Source of the DNA: an uncultured Pseudomonadota bacterium
GTDB taxonomy: Bacteria; Pseudomonadota; Gammaproteobacteria; Steroidobacterales; Steroidobacteraceae
Length of the DNA: 38,738 bases
Direction of reading: 5' to 3'
NCBI GenBank assembly: GCA_903927005.1
Contig: CAIYLH010000110.1
Location: forward strand, 1-38,738
Shown: one piece after another, positions 11,035-22,000 of the stretch
Layout of the letters: every line of letters begins with the position of its first letter
Position numbering within the stretch: the stretch's first letter is position 1
The notes under the pieces: model-generated
The model's input: only the letters and a program-made list of their open reading frames with translations
Told to the model about the DNA's origin: nothing
Database searches by the model: none
Program-made: the position numbers and the translations under genes

Positions 11035-12549
11035 TCAGGCCGCGTCGGCCTTGCCCACCGGCAGGGGCGTCTCGGCCAGCGGCAGCAACACCGTAAAGGT
11101 CGTGCCCTTACCCACGCTGGAGTCCACGCTGATCCGGCCGTGAAAGCCGGCGACGATGCCGTGCACCACGGACAATCCCAGTCCGGTGCCCTTGCCGACC
11201 TCACGGGTGGTGAAGAAGGGTTCGAAGATGCGCGCCATGACCGCAGCATCCATGCCATCCCCGGTGTCGCTGACCGCGAGCTGCACAGCGGGCAACGATG
11301 CGCCGCCACCGGCGTCCTCCGCCTCGATCCTGCAGCCCTCCAGGCTAACGGTAATCAGGCCACCCGTGCGACCGGCCGTGACCACGGCCGAGACGGCGTT
11401 GCTGAGCAGGTTCATCAGCAACTGGCCGGCCTGACTGGGATCGCCCAGCACCGGCCAGCGGGCTGAGGCGATCGCAAGCACGAGCTCGACGTTCGCCGGC
11501 TTGATGGCGCGGAACAGACGCACTGACTCGCGCAGCGAATCGCCCAGCTCGAACACCACCGGCTCGCCGCCGCCGGCGCTGCGACTGAACACCAGCACGC
11601 TGCGCACCACCTCGCGCGCACGCCGCGCGCAGGTGAGCGCCACCTTCATGTCCTCCTGACTCAGATCCGTCGACGGCAGCGCGTCGCGCGCCAGCTCCAG
11701 ATGCAGGATGATCGGCAGCAGCAGGTTGTTGATCTCGTGCGCGATGCCACCGGCGAGGTTGCCGACCGTCTCGAGCCGCTCCCACGCGACCAGCCGCTGC
11801 TGCAGCGCGTGGCGCGTCCGCTCCACGTCCCGGCCACGGGCAATTTCCTCGACCAGCTGCGCACCAACACCGAGCAGATCCTTGCGCATCTGCTCGAAGT
11901 CGACGGCCAGCTCTGCGATCTCGCGCACGGACGAGTCGACGGTGATCGGATGGCCGTGGTCGCCACGCGAAATGCGCCTTGCGCTGCTCTGCAGCCCGCG
12001 CAGCGCGGTCAGCACCGGCCGCAGCGCTGCGATCCACAGCAGCGTGCACAGCGCACCGAAGATCGCCAGCTTCGACCACAGCGAGCGCTTCAGCGCCGCC
12101 AGCTGGTCGATCGACGGCCCCTCGTCGAAGGCCAGGATCAGCTGCGCGTTGCGATCGAGCCGGTTGATCGGCAGGGAGATGAAGTAAAGCCGGTCCGACT
12201 GCGGACCAAACACCAGATCCTGCCTGCCGGTGTAGTGCACGCCCGGGCGATTGAAGCTGCCCAGCACCGTGCCACGCGGGCCGCGGAACTCGGCGTAGGC
12301 ACTGGCACCGTTCAACAGCGCCGAATCGAGCTGCGCACGGATTTCCTCGGGGTCTTCGCTGCCGACACGACTTTCCAGATCATCTGCGAGCAGTCGCGAC
12401 AGCCGCCGGATGTGGTCGAGGAACTGGTCCTCGACCGAGGCCTCGGCCACGCGCAGTACCGCAGTGCCCAGTGCGCCGAACAACATCAGCTGGGTCACCA
12501 CCGCGAGCAGCACGACCCGCTGGGTGAGTGTACTGGTCAGTCGCGCCAT
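11035..12549 (-). CDS. Membrane-bound sensor histidine kinase (HAMP, HisKA, HATPase_c)
   Basis: The product is about 504 aa. TM1 is at about 8-33, a periplasmic region follows to about 157, and TM2 is at 158-178. A HAMP-like linker leads to the H-box LAGGIAHEINN with phospho-acceptor His271. The catalytic domain shows N-box LLMNLLSNAVSAV, G1 VSDTGDGMD, F-box IFEPFFTTREVG and G2 KGTGLGLSVV. The HEINN form is typical of NtrB-like kinases. It would autophosphorylate on a periplasmic cue and pass phosphate to a receiver; the stand-alone receiver at 14194 is the obvious nearby candidate. The ATG at 12549 (MARLTSTL) is chosen because it gives a normal signal-anchor. It overlaps the end of the periplasmic binding-protein gene by 13 bases, suggesting translational coupling and that this protein supplies the ligand signal. 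Confidence 0.9.
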   Translation of the reverse strand: MARLTSTLTQRVVLLAVVTQLMLFGALGTAVLRVAEASVEDQFLDHIRRLSRLLADDLESRVGSEDPEEIRAQLDSALLNGASAYAEFRGPRGTVLGSFNRPGVHYTGRQDLVFGPQSDRLYFISLPINRLDRNAQLILAFDEGPSIDQLAALKRSLWSKLAIFGALCTLLWIAALRPVLTALRGLQSSARRISRGDHGHPITVDSSVREIAELAVDFEQMRKDLLGVGAQLVEEIARGRDVERTRHALQQRLVAWERLETVGNLAGGIAHEINNLLLPIILHLELARDALPSTDLSQEDMKVALTCARRAREVVRSVLVFSRSAGGGEPVVFELGDSLRESVRLFRAIKPANVELVLAIASARWPVLGDPSQAGQLLMNLLSNAVSAVVTAGRTGGLITVSLEGCRIEAEDAGGGASLPAVQLAVSDTGDGMDAAVMARIFEPFFTTREVGKGTGLGLSVVHGIVAGFHGRISVDSSVGKGTTFTVLLPLAETPLPVGKADAA

Positions 12550-12977
12550 AGCACCCGCACCACACGCAGGCGGCGATCCGCCGCAAGCCCTGACACCCAG
12601 CCCACGCCCACCGCGGCAGGGTCCGCCGCGACCGACGCGCGCAGCGCCTCTGCATTGGCAAATTCCGCGGGCCGCCCGGTGCCGTCGCGCAGCGTGGCGG
12701 TCAGCCACCAGCGCTCATAGGTCGCCTCGCTCATCGCCAGCGCGTTCTGCAGGAAGATCTGCGTCGCGTGCGGATCGGACAGCTCGCGCAACGGCCGCAG
12801 TCGCACGCCGGCACGGGCCACCGGCACGCCCAGATACAGCTTGCGCAATTCCAGCGACGACAGCGCCTGCACGGGACTATCGCCGCGCACGAACAACGCC
12901 AGTTCGTCGGCCACCGCGGCGCCTAGCGCGCAGCAGCACAGTGCCAACGCCGCCAGCAGTGTGGCGAACGCCTTCAA
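12537..12977 (-). CDS. Small periplasmic PstS-like substrate-binding protein
   Basis: The product is about 146 aa with an N-terminal signal peptide (MKAFATLLAALALCCCALGAAVA, cut before DELALF). The mature part has the order seen in short phosphate-binding-like proteins: a beta strand, a SSLELRKLYLG motif, a basic/Pro loop, a helix with FLQNALAMSEATYERWW, and an AAVGVGWVSG segment. It lacks the second lobe of full PstS. I favour TTG 12977, whose last two bases and next A form the TGA stop of the upstream gene (TTGA overlap) and which gives a proper signal peptide. GTG 12995 is an alternative. Lying between a beta-barrel gene and a histidine kinase and overlapping both, it more likely feeds the sensor than an ABC transporter, since no permease or ATPase gene is near. 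Confidence 0.75.
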   Translation of the reverse strand: MKAFATLLAALALCCCALGAAVADELALFVRGDSPVQALSSLELRKLYLGVPVARAGVRLRPLRELSDPHATQIFLQNALAMSEATYERWWLTATLRDGTGRPAEFANAEALRASVAADPAAVGVGWVSGLAADRRLRVVRVLWRD

Positions 12978-14083
12978 CGGAACACGCCGCTCCACTGCAG
13001 GCGGAACTCACCATAGACATCGCGCAGCGTCTGCTGGCGGGACAGCTCGATCGACACAGCATTCGTCCGACCCAGCTCGCGGCGCAGGCCCACGGCGCCA
13101 CGGCGCAGCGCGAAGGAGTCCGGATGCAGCTGCACCAGCGGTGAGGCGGCGGCGTGCGCGGACGTCTCGATGCGACCAAAGGCCGTCATGGCCGGCGACA
13201 GATTGAACTCGCCCTGCGCGTAGGCGGCGAGGAAGGAGTGAGTGGCCGCTGCCAGCTCCGTGTCCGTCTGCGAGCGTATACCGTAGCTGACCGCGATCAG
13301 CCGCCAGCGCTCGCCGTACAGGTCGGCGTAAGCGCCGAGCACGCGCACATCCAGTATGTCCGTGCCCGCCACAGCCTGCATCGCCGGCAGCACCGCCACT
13401 TCATTGTGCGCCAGCACAAGACCGGCGCTGGAGCGACCGGCGATGTCCGGCAGGTAGGCGATGCGGGCGCTGTAGGAGGCCTTGTGGCCGCCGTGCGGGT
13501 TGCCGATGATGCGCACCGCCTCCAGCCCCTCCTCGCTCAGGACCGCACCTGCGCCGATGCCCGCCGCGAGCAGCAGGCCGCGGCCGTGCTCACCGACCTC
13601 ATGCCGACTCTCGAGCAGCGTTCCCAGCAGATGCTGCGGCAAGAGCCCGTTCTCGTCTTCCCAGTGTTCGATGCCCGGACGGGTGATCGCGGTCTGCAGG
13701 AACGCGCCGTGATGGTGATCGGTGTTCCAGGCACTGGCCGGCTGGTGGAAGCGCCCCAGCCAGAGCAACGTCGAATCCGACACGCTCCAACCCAGCTGCA
13801 GCCGCTCGATTTCGGAACCGCCGCGACTGCTGAGCAGGGCCTCGGCGAGGAAGCGCAGCCGGCCCTGCTGTTCGCTGACCAGCACGTCGGCAGTGACGCC
13901 GTAGTCGCTGCCCTTGAGCGCACTGTCGGCGGCGAGATCGGAGCGCGCGGCCAGATCCGCCGCCGTGAACAACAGCACGCCGCTGTCATGCACATGCGCC
14001 GCTACCGCCGGACTTTCCCCGGCGAAGGCCACACCGCCAGCCAGCAGCGCCGCCATCATCGTCAACCACAGCCGCACGCGCAC
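12974..14083 (-). CDS. Outer-membrane beta-barrel (porin-like) protein
   Basis: The product is about 369 aa. GTG 14083 is preceded by a strong AAGGAG at 14091-14096 with 7-base spacing. It gives a signal peptide VRVRLWLTMMAALLAGGVAFA. The mature protein shows many alternating-polarity strands and the order of residues of an outer-membrane barrel (for example RLQLGWSVSDSTLLWLGRFH and SYSARIAYLPDI). A local HHH (WNTDHHHGAF) and an N-terminal HVHDSG could bind metal. The end RDVYGEFRLQWSGVFR does not finish exactly in Phe. I do not recognise a named family. It heads a three-gene unit with the binding protein and kinase, so it may admit or carry the ligand they sense. The role is inferred from position and character only. 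Confidence 0.6.
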   Translation of the reverse strand: MRVRLWLTMMAALLAGGVAFAGESPAVAAHVHDSGVLLFTAADLAARSDLAADSALKGSDYGVTADVLVSEQQGRLRFLAEALLSSRGGSEIERLQLGWSVSDSTLLWLGRFHQPASAWNTDHHHGAFLQTAITRPGIEHWEDENGLLPQHLLGTLLESRHEVGEHGRGLLLAAGIGAGAVLSEEGLEAVRIIGNPHGGHKASYSARIAYLPDIAGRSSAGLVLAHNEVAVLPAMQAVAGTDILDVRVLGAYADLYGERWRLIAVSYGIRSQTDTELAAATHSFLAAYAQGEFNLSPAMTAFGRIETSAHAAASPLVQLHPDSFALRRGAVGLRRELGRTNAVSIELSRQQTLRDVYGEFRLQWSGVFR

Positions 14084-14193
14084 AGGCAGGCTCCTTTTCG
14101 AATTCGCTAAATCGTGACCGGCGGCGGCGCGCTCGCCGCGCCGTGGCCGAGCCGAGCGATCACGCACGAGCGGCGGACAGCGACGCCCCGACG

Positions 14194-14595
14194 CTAGGCG
14201 GTGGCCAGCACGCCGTTGAGCAGATCGATCAGCTCGCGCGTCTCGAACGGCTTGGCAAGCACCGTGTCCGCACCGGCCAGCTTTGCGGCGGCCAGATACG
14301 CCGAGGTGTCGAGCGAGTTCGGGCGGTAGTTGTCGATGCCAATGCTGCCGCCACCGGAAATCGCAATGATGCGCACGGCCGGAAAGTGGCTCTTGATGGT
14401 CTTGATCGCGTCGACGCCGCTGGTCTTGGGCATGATCACGTCGGTGATGACCACCTGCGGCTCACGCTTGAGCATCATGAACAGCGCCTCCTCGGGACCC
14501 GGCGCGGTCTGCACCTCGAAGCCGGCGCGCTCCAGCACCTTCTTGAGCGCACCGCACACGTACGGCTCGTCATCAATCACCATGACCAGCGGCAC
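14194..14595 (-). CDS. Stand-alone CheY-like receiver protein
   Basis: The product is 133 aa, one receiver domain with no output domain. All key residues are present: Asp8-Asp9 (VIDDEP), phospho-acceptor Asp52 (VITDVIMPKTSG), Ser80 (IAISGG) and Lys115 (LAKPF). GTG 14595 is preferred because it begins one base after the TGA of the upstream LuxR-type gene and keeps the receiver intact. ATG 14583 is an alternative but would remove part of the first strand. It probably relays phosphate from the histidine kinase encoded 2 kb downstream on the same strand. About 110 bp separate it from the beta-barrel gene and no terminator is evident there. Confidence 0.85.
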   Translation of the reverse strand: MPLVMVIDDEPYVCGALKKVLERAGFEVQTAPGPEEALFMMLKREPQVVITDVIMPKTSGVDAIKTIKSHFPAVRIIAISGGGSIGIDNYRPNSLDTSAYLAAAKLAGADTVLAKPFETRELIDLLNGVLATA

Positions 14596-14596
14596 G

Positions 14597-15448
14597 TCAG
14601 CCGTCCCAGCCGGCAGCGCGCACAGGTGACTGGCGGGCCAAGGCCGCGTCCGGCAGATGGGAGGCCGTCGCATCACTGATCAGGCCGCGGTGCAGTGCAA
14701 AGCTCACCAGCATGTCGAGGTTGGTCAGACCCAGCCGCTGCATGCAGGCGGTGCGTCGTTCCTCGACCACCTGTGCCGGGCAGTTGAGTTCGCGGGTGAT
14801 GCGTCGCTTGGATGCGCCTTGCGCGACTAACGTCAACAGCTGACGCTCCTGCTCGCTCAGCTCGAGCGTGCCGGATTTCAACGGCGGCTGACTGCGCCGC
14901 ACCGACGCATCGACGATGGAGCGGATGAGGCTAGGATCGATGAACTGTCGCCCCGCGTGCGTCGCGCGTACCGCCTCCAGCAGCAGTTCGGGGCTGGCGT
15001 TCTTGGTGAGGTAACTGGTGGCGCCATTGGCCAGCGCGGACGTCAGCGGGCTGTCAGCAACCTGCCCGGTCAGCACGAGTATCCGCGCCGTGGGGCACAA
15101 ACTACGCAACACCGCCAGGCTCTCGATGCCGCCGTCCTGCGCCTCGGGCAACTCGGTGATGATCAGATCGACCGTCTCGGTGGCGAGCACGCGGCGCGCC
15201 TCGGCATTGCCTGCGGCGTGGCCGACGATCTGCAGATCCGCCTGCTGCGACAGCAGCGCGGCGATGCCGGCGCGCACCACCGGATGCGGGTCGAGCAGCA
15301 GGAGGCGGCAATGGCCGGGGAGAGGCGCGACCACAGCGGCGCGCGGCCAGATTTCCTCGACGGCGTCATCGTGCGCGGGCGCCTGCGGCGACGCCGAGGA
15401 CCGGCCACGGCTACCCGCAGCGGGCTTGCGCGCGATTGTCTTCACCAT
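14597..15448 (-). CDS. NarL/FixJ-type response regulator with Glu at the phosphoacceptor site
   Basis: The product is 283 aa. A 45-residue Pro/Ala/Arg-rich N-terminal extension precedes a receiver domain (about 47-165) and a C-terminal LuxR-type helix-turn-helix (about 196-258, ELSEQERQLLTLVAQGASKRRITRELN). In the receiver the usual acidic pair is Asp53-Pro54 and the phosphorylated Asp is replaced by Glu99 (LIITELPEAQDGG). Thr127 and Lys149 remain. Glu at this site often mimics phosphorylation, so the protein may be active without a kinase. The HTH is also divergent (VVEERRTACMQRLGL in place of the usual TVKxHR). The start at ATG 15448 follows a G-rich stretch. It is directly upstream of the stand-alone receiver gene, one base apart. 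Confidence 0.85.
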   Translation of the reverse strand: MVKTIARKPAAGSRGRSSASPQAPAHDDAVEEIWPRAAVVAPLPGHCRLLLLDPHPVVRAGIAALLSQQADLQIVGHAAGNAEARRVLATETVDLIITELPEAQDGGIESLAVLRSLCPTARILVLTGQVADSPLTSALANGATSYLTKNASPELLLEAVRATHAGRQFIDPSLIRSIVDASVRRSQPPLKSGTLELSEQERQLLTLVAQGASKRRITRELNCPAQVVEERRTACMQRLGLTNLDMLVSFALHRGLISDATASHLPDAALARQSPVRAAGWDG

Positions 15449-16019
15449 CTTCCGGACCCCGACTAAGCAATGCGCAGGCTACCGGCGTGCGACGGGCCCA
15501 GCTGTCCTAATAGGAATGGCAATCATTAGCGACAAATAGGCAAAAGCACTATGTCATCTAACCGCGGTTTTTTCCTAGAGGTAGGTACGGTATTTTTCTT
15601 GAGGGGCACCCGGTAGAAAGCCGCCATTCAGCGCGCGACCGCACGGCGCGTGCCAACTTAGGAACCCAACAACTCACTGTTTTAAAAGATTTTTTTAAAT
15701 CCCCTCGGCACTGCTCCGGCCGCGCCGCACGACCGGAGCGGCACCCGCAGCGCTGCCATCGAGCGCACCAAAACAGTGCATTTGCAGAATATGTGAACTG
15801 ATTCACCTCCGCGCGCTTCAGCCCAAAGCTCGTGGTCGAGGATCATTCCCCGAGCTGCCGCAACGCCATCGCGGCACTTAAAGCCCGGACACGAAAAAGC
15901 CGGGCAACCCTTGCGGCTTGCCCGGCCTTAAAACTCCGTCCTGCCGCAGGCGCGTGTCCCCTGACGGCGCGCCTGAGGCCGGGTCGGTCGGACCTGAAGG
16001 TCCGCCCGACCCGCCTGGC
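15449..16019. other. Intergenic region between LuxR-type regulator and giant gene
   Basis: These 571 bases hold no convincing gene. They contain the terminator of the giant gene near 15.9 kb, an AT-rich stretch (15680-15700, TTTTAAAAGATTTTTTTAAAT), and, at 15583-15605, the bases AGGTACGGT and TTGAGGG that recur upstream of the multicopper oxidase operon. The promoter of the regulator gene (reading left) must lie here, but I could not assign -35 and -10 boxes with confidence. Confidence 0.6.
15894..15926 (-). terminator. Rho-independent terminator of the cupredoxin operon
   Basis: Read on the minus strand, GCCGGGCAA pairs perfectly with TTGCCCGGC across a 10-base loop and is followed at once by TTTTT. 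It lies about 95 bases after the giant gene's stop codon, in the right orientation to end the three-gene transcript. Confidence 0.9.
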
Positions 16020-19000
16020 TCAGGTTCCGGTCAGGTTAAGCCTCGCCGCGTAGGTCGTGCCGCCCGCTGTACCCGAGATGCTCAGCACCGCCGGCGATGA
16101 ACTCGTCGGCGAAGACGGCGTGAACGTGACGCGGATGCTGCACGTGCCACCGACCGCGACCGCCGACGCCGGGTTGCAAGTACCCACCGTGGCGCCACTT
16201 GTCACAACCGCCCAAGTGCCGTTGCCACTGGTCTTGGCAACGCTACCGAAGTCGCTCGGCGTCCAGGCTGCGGCCGTGTTGTTGGTGAGGTCCACCAACC
16301 GCGACCGGATCGTGCTGAAGCTCAGGTTGCCCGTTCCCAGGCTGACCGCCGCCGCCGTGCCCGTGCCGGTGATGCCGCTGTTACCCAGCGTGCTCGCATC
16401 CCCAGCCGCCGAAGTCACCGTTACCGTGCCGGTGCGGGTAGCCGCCGCGGTCGGCGTGAACGTCACCACGAACGTGCAACTCGCGCTGGCCGCCAGCACC
16501 GTGCCCGCCGGGCAGCTGTTTCTGCTAACGGCGTAGTCGGTGCCCGTCAACACCACGCCCGGGTTACCGACCGTCAACGAGCCGTTGCCCGCATTGGTGT
16601 AGGTAAACGTCGCGCTGGTGGCGACCCCGATCGCGTGACTGCCGAAGCTCAGCGCGTTGTAGCCGCTGATGGCACAGCCCAGCACACCGCAGGTCTCCGC
16701 CGGCGAACTGGTCAGCACGCCCGGCGCCTTGCCAGTACCGGTCAGGTTGCCGTTGGCTCCCGAGCCGATGCCCATCGGCAGGGTCACCGTACCGACACCG
16801 GGCACGTCGATCGAGACGTTACCGTTGCGCGTCCCGCTCGCGGTCGGCACGAAGTTGACGACGAACGTGCAGGACGCACCCGCCGCCACCGACAAGCCGT
16901 TGGTGCAGTTATTGCTGGCAAGCTGGTAATCGCCCAGCAGCGTGATCACACCCACCGTGACCGGGCCGCCCGAGCCTGCCGGGTTGGTCAGTGTGAACGT
17001 CGCGCCCGTGCTCATGCCGATCACCGTCGTGGCGTAGCTGTACGGCAGGTAGTAACCGAAGGCCGTCGGCTGACCAGGTACCGACAGCACCGGCGGCGTG
17101 GAGATAACGTTCAGCGAGACCGCATTGGACTCGCCCGACGGCGTCGTGATCGTCACGTTATGCGCGCCGCCCGTCGCGGTGCTCCATGCCGTGCAGTGCG
17201 CGGTCGCCGAGGTCGGCGAGACGACCACCAGGGTGTCGCAGTACACCGCAGCTTCAGTCGCACCGGACGATGCCACCTTGACTGTGATGCCCGTCGCACC
17301 GGTCAGCCAGGTACCGGTCAGCGTCGCCGCTACCGTGTTCGGCGACGCCAACGTCGCGCCCTTGATCAAGCCCACCGGGTTGATCGCGGTCAGCGTCGGC
17401 GGCGGCACCACCACGTTCACCGTGGCGCTGGCCGTGTTCGACAGGCTGTTGCCGTAACCGGCCGGCATCAGCACGGTCACGGTGTTGACCCTGTTGCCGT
17501 TGGTGGCCGCGTTAGTCACGGTCGCGTTGATCACGAACGTCACCGAGCCGCCCACCGGCAGACCGACCGCACCACCGCTCGCAGCGGTGATGTTGCCCGT
17601 GCCGCTGGCGGAGGCGCAGCTCGCCCCGCCGCTGGCCGCACAGGTCCAGGTGCCCGTGATGCCGGCCGGCAGGGTGTCGATGATCTTGCCGCCAACCAGG
17701 TTGATGGCGCCGCTGTTGGTCGCGGAGATCGTGTACGTGAACACGTTGCCCGGGTTCGCGCTCGACACGCTCGCAGTCTTAGTCAGCGCGATCGTCACCG
17801 GGATCGGCGGCAGCTCCATCGCACCGATGTCGAAGCTCGAGCCCTGCGGACGCGCCAGACCGAAGAAGTCATGGCTGGTGACGCTGCCGGCGTTGGCACC
17901 GGCGTCGATGGCCTCGGAGCCGAGCATGATCGTGTAGGCACCGCCGGCCGCCGCGACCGCCGCACTGGCGACCGTCGGCTCCGCTGACACCGCGCCATTA
18001 CCCGCCACCGGACGACTCAGGCTCAACGGACCGTAGGTCATGTTGATCCAGTTGTTGCCCTCGTCGACCGTCGCGCTGGCCTTGATGCCGTTGAACACGA
18101 ACACCGGGGCGACGCCGAAGGTCTCCGACTGACCGGCCGGGGTGAAGTAGCCCAGGCACATGCCCTGGTTGTTCGCACCCTGGTTGGTCGAGCACTGCTC
18201 CGGCGGAATACGCGCGCCGTTGCAGTACTGGCCCTGGACCGGCGTCGAAGCCGGCACCAGGCTTGGCGAACCGGACACCGCCGTCGTGTTCAACAGGTTG
18301 ACGTTGTCGCTGAAGATCGAGTTCTTCGCGGTCAGCGCGATACCGGCCGAACTGCTGGTGTCAGTGGAATTCGGCGTGAGCCCGCCACCGCTGAACACCA
18401 CATCCGGCGCGGTCGTATAGCCGCTACCGGCGTTGGTCACCGTCACGCCGGTCACGAGGCCCGCATTGCTGCGGATTGCGGTCGCGGTCGCACCGCTGCC
18501 GCCGCCGCCGACGAGGGTCACGGTCGGCGTCGCGATATAGCCTGCGCCCGGGTTCCAGACCGAGATCGACCTCACCGTGCCGGCGCCGGCAACGCTGAAC
18601 GACACCGTCGGCGCACTGGTGTAGTTGGTGCCGCGGCCGCTACCGCTGCCGAGCGTCACGGCCGTCACCACGCCGTTGACCAGCGTCGCGGTCGCAGTGG
18701 CGCCAGTGCCACCGCCGCCCGAGATGGTCACGGTCGGCACCGCGGTGTAACCCGCGCCGCCGTTGAGGACCGTGATCGAGCTCAGCCGATGCGGGATGGT
18801 GGGGCTGACAGTCGCAGCCGCCGTCGCCGCCTGTGTGAACGTGCCACCCAGCACCGCGGTAGCCGCCGCCTCCAGCGCGTAGCCGCCCGCCACGGTCGGG
18901 ATGTCGAAGTACAGGTTGTGACCATTGGCGTTGGGCAGGCCGTCCATGCGCACGCCCACGTCCCAGTACAACTGCTGCGCAGCGCCATTCACCTGCGGCA

Positions 19001-22000
19001 GCGAGGCCTGGTCGACGCACTGACCGGTAAAGGTCTGCTTCACCAGCGGCAGCAGCGCCACGATGTTCTGGTGCGAGTACAGGCCCTGGCCGTTCGGCGT
19101 CGGCGTGCCAGTCACCGCATTGCCGTTGCTGTCGACAATCTCGACATGGAACGCGCGGTTCTGCCAGAACAGGTCATTGACCACGCTCGGCAGGCCGATC
19201 AGCAGGCAGCGCCCATTGGTGCGCGAGGCGAGCGTGTCGGCCGCGTTGCCGTAGCCGTAGCCGGCCGGGCAGACGATGCTGGTGTTGTTCGCCCAGCCAC
19301 CCGTCTCGTTGTCGAAGTACCGGCCCATCCCCGCCATCATGTTCGGCGTGTTCTGCATGGTCACAAGACCGGCAGGCTGCGGGATGTGCGGCCCATTGGT
19401 CAGCATGCAGTTGGGGTTCTGCGGCTGCGTCGGATCCGCAGTCGGCAGGCATCCCGGCGGCGGTGAGGACGCCATGATCGCGCCGAGGGTCTTGAACAGC
19501 ACGCCGGCCGAGGCCGTCGTGTCGTTCGAGGCCACGGTGTTGTTCACGAACTGTATCTTGAACGCGTCCTGCAAGGACACGCCACCGCCGTCCCAGCCGG
19601 CGACGTTGTTGACGATGATGTTGTTCGTGACCGTGACGCCGTACCACTGGTCCGGAGTGCGCGGGAACACCGACACTTCCTCGCCGTTGATCTGGCGCAG
19701 GCGCAGGCCGCCGCCGCTACCGTCCTCGGCACTGTTGCCGAGGATCAGGTTGGCATCGATCACCAGGTTAGGACCTGTGCCCTCGCCCATGCCAGGCGGG
19801 CAATCGATGTCGGAGGTGGTACCGCACTCCACGCCGCTGGCCAGCGTGCGATCGTGCTGCGCGCCCATGATCATGATGCCGCCGCCGTCGACCGGCAGGG
19901 TCGGGTTGTTGGCCTGGTTGAACAGCACGTAGTTGTTGTTGATCTTGGAGTTGAAGCTGACGCCAATGTGCGCCACGCCACCACCATCGCTCGAGGTCAG
20001 GTTGGCCGCGATCCAGTTGTGGTCCAGCTGGTAGAAGTCCGACCCTGCGCTGATCGTGACGCCACCGGCACCGGCGGGCGAGCCGGAGAACAGCGCATCG
20101 CCGATCGAGGCGTTGTCGATGATCTGGTTGTGGTGGATGTGCACGTAGGTGTTCAGCTGCAACGGAATCGCGCCGTTCTCCTGCACCGTGATCCCAGCCG
20201 GGATCGGCGGGCAAAACGGCAGCGGGCTCGGCCGGTTGGGGTCGTTCGCGGCGAAGCAAGTCGCGCCATCGAGCATGAACCCGGGCGGCGCCTCGCCGCT
20301 GCCGAGGTTGATGCCGCCGCCGAGCGTGCCGGCGTTGGCCGAGATGCGCGTGTTGGCGATCTGCAGGTAGTGGTTCCAGCCATGCAGGTAGATGCCACCA
20401 CCACCCTGCGAGCTGTTCATGACGCTCACGCCATCAATGCTCGACGGGTTGCACAGGAAGTTGCCGGTGCCGTAGTCAGCCGTGGTCGCGCTCTTGCTGG
20501 CCGTGCTGCAGTCGGACGTCCCGTTCACGTAACGGCTGCCGTCTGCAAAGCCACCTGCACCTGCGATCTGGCCCCACAGGTCGGCGCTGCCGCGCGGCAC
20601 GCCGGCCTGGTTGACGCCGCGGCCGACGACCGTGACGCCTGCGCCTTCGTAGGCGCCCATCAGCGAGGGCTCCTGCAGCACCTGCGCGAGGTTGCCGTTG
20701 CTCGACGCATCCCAGCCGATGAAGCCCTCGAACGGAATGCGGTCGGCACGGAAGTACATCTCGGCCGGGCAGCTGTACTCACCGGAGGTGTCGTACTGCG
20801 CCACGTTGGTCATCGGCGCGCCCTGGATGGTCAGGCCGAACAGACAGCTGATCCGGCGACGCCAGGCGTCCATCTTGCCGGCCGGCTGGGCATCGGCGTT
20901 GATCGTGACCGCACCGGCACCGACGCCCTGCAGGCGCACCGGCTTCCACATGATCACGTTCTCGCGATAGGCACCCGCCTCAAGAATGAGCAGGTCGCCA
21001 GGGGTCGCGTTGTCGATCGCCGTCTGCAGCGGGTTGGGATAGAACTCACCCCACTTGTTGCTGCTCGGGCTTGCGGTGGTGACGATCGTCGGCGCCTTGC
21101 CGCCGATCGTGACGGTGATGCCGTCGATCGACTGCTTGCCGTTGCCCGCGGTGACGACCACTTCGCCGCAGACAGCGGGCGTTGTGACGTTGCGCTGCGC
21201 GATCGGGCAGGCCGCCATGCCGGACGGCATGCTGACGTTGATCGTGCCGTCATCCCAGCTGTTGATGGTCGCGGCCAGGCCGCCGACCGTGACGCCGGAG
21301 ACCGCCGCACAACCCGTACCGACGCTGCTGCAGCGAGCACCGAAGCCGTAGTGACGGGTGACCGTCTTCTGGTTGTAGGGCGCCGCACTTGCCGAGGGGC
21401 CAGCGAACTGCGGGTTCTGCACGACGCGGTCACCGAACGACTTGAGCACCAGCGGCGCAGTCGCCGTCAGCGCACCCAGCGTCGCCGAGGCCACAGTGCC
21501 CGAGCCGCCGCCGCCGTTGAACGTCACCGACGGCGCAGAGGTGTACCCACTGCCGCTGCTGGTCAGGGTCAGCGCGCTGACGCCCAGCGAGGCGGTTGCG
21601 GTTGCCGCGACCGTGCCGCCACTGAAGCCGACGGTCGGGGCACTGGTGTAGCCCGCGCCTGCGTTGCCGACCGAGACCGACGCGACGCCGAGCGTCGCGC
21701 TGGCCACAGCGACGGTCGTGCGGTTACCGCCAAAGGTGATGGCCGGCGCGCTGGTGTAGCCACAACCCCGGTTGGTCATGTTGACCGCCGTGATCCTGCC
21801 CGAGGTCAGCGTGACCGTGCCGGTGGCGCGCGTGCCGCCATTAGGGGGACTGGCGAAGCTGACGGTGGCGCAGCCGTTGCCGTTTTGGACGTAGCCGGCG
21901 CCCTGGTTGGAGATCGCAACCGAGCTCACGCCCAGGCAGGCCGTGGCCGTCGCAAGGGTGCTGTAGCCGCCGCCGCTGAGCGTGACGGTCGGGACAGTCG

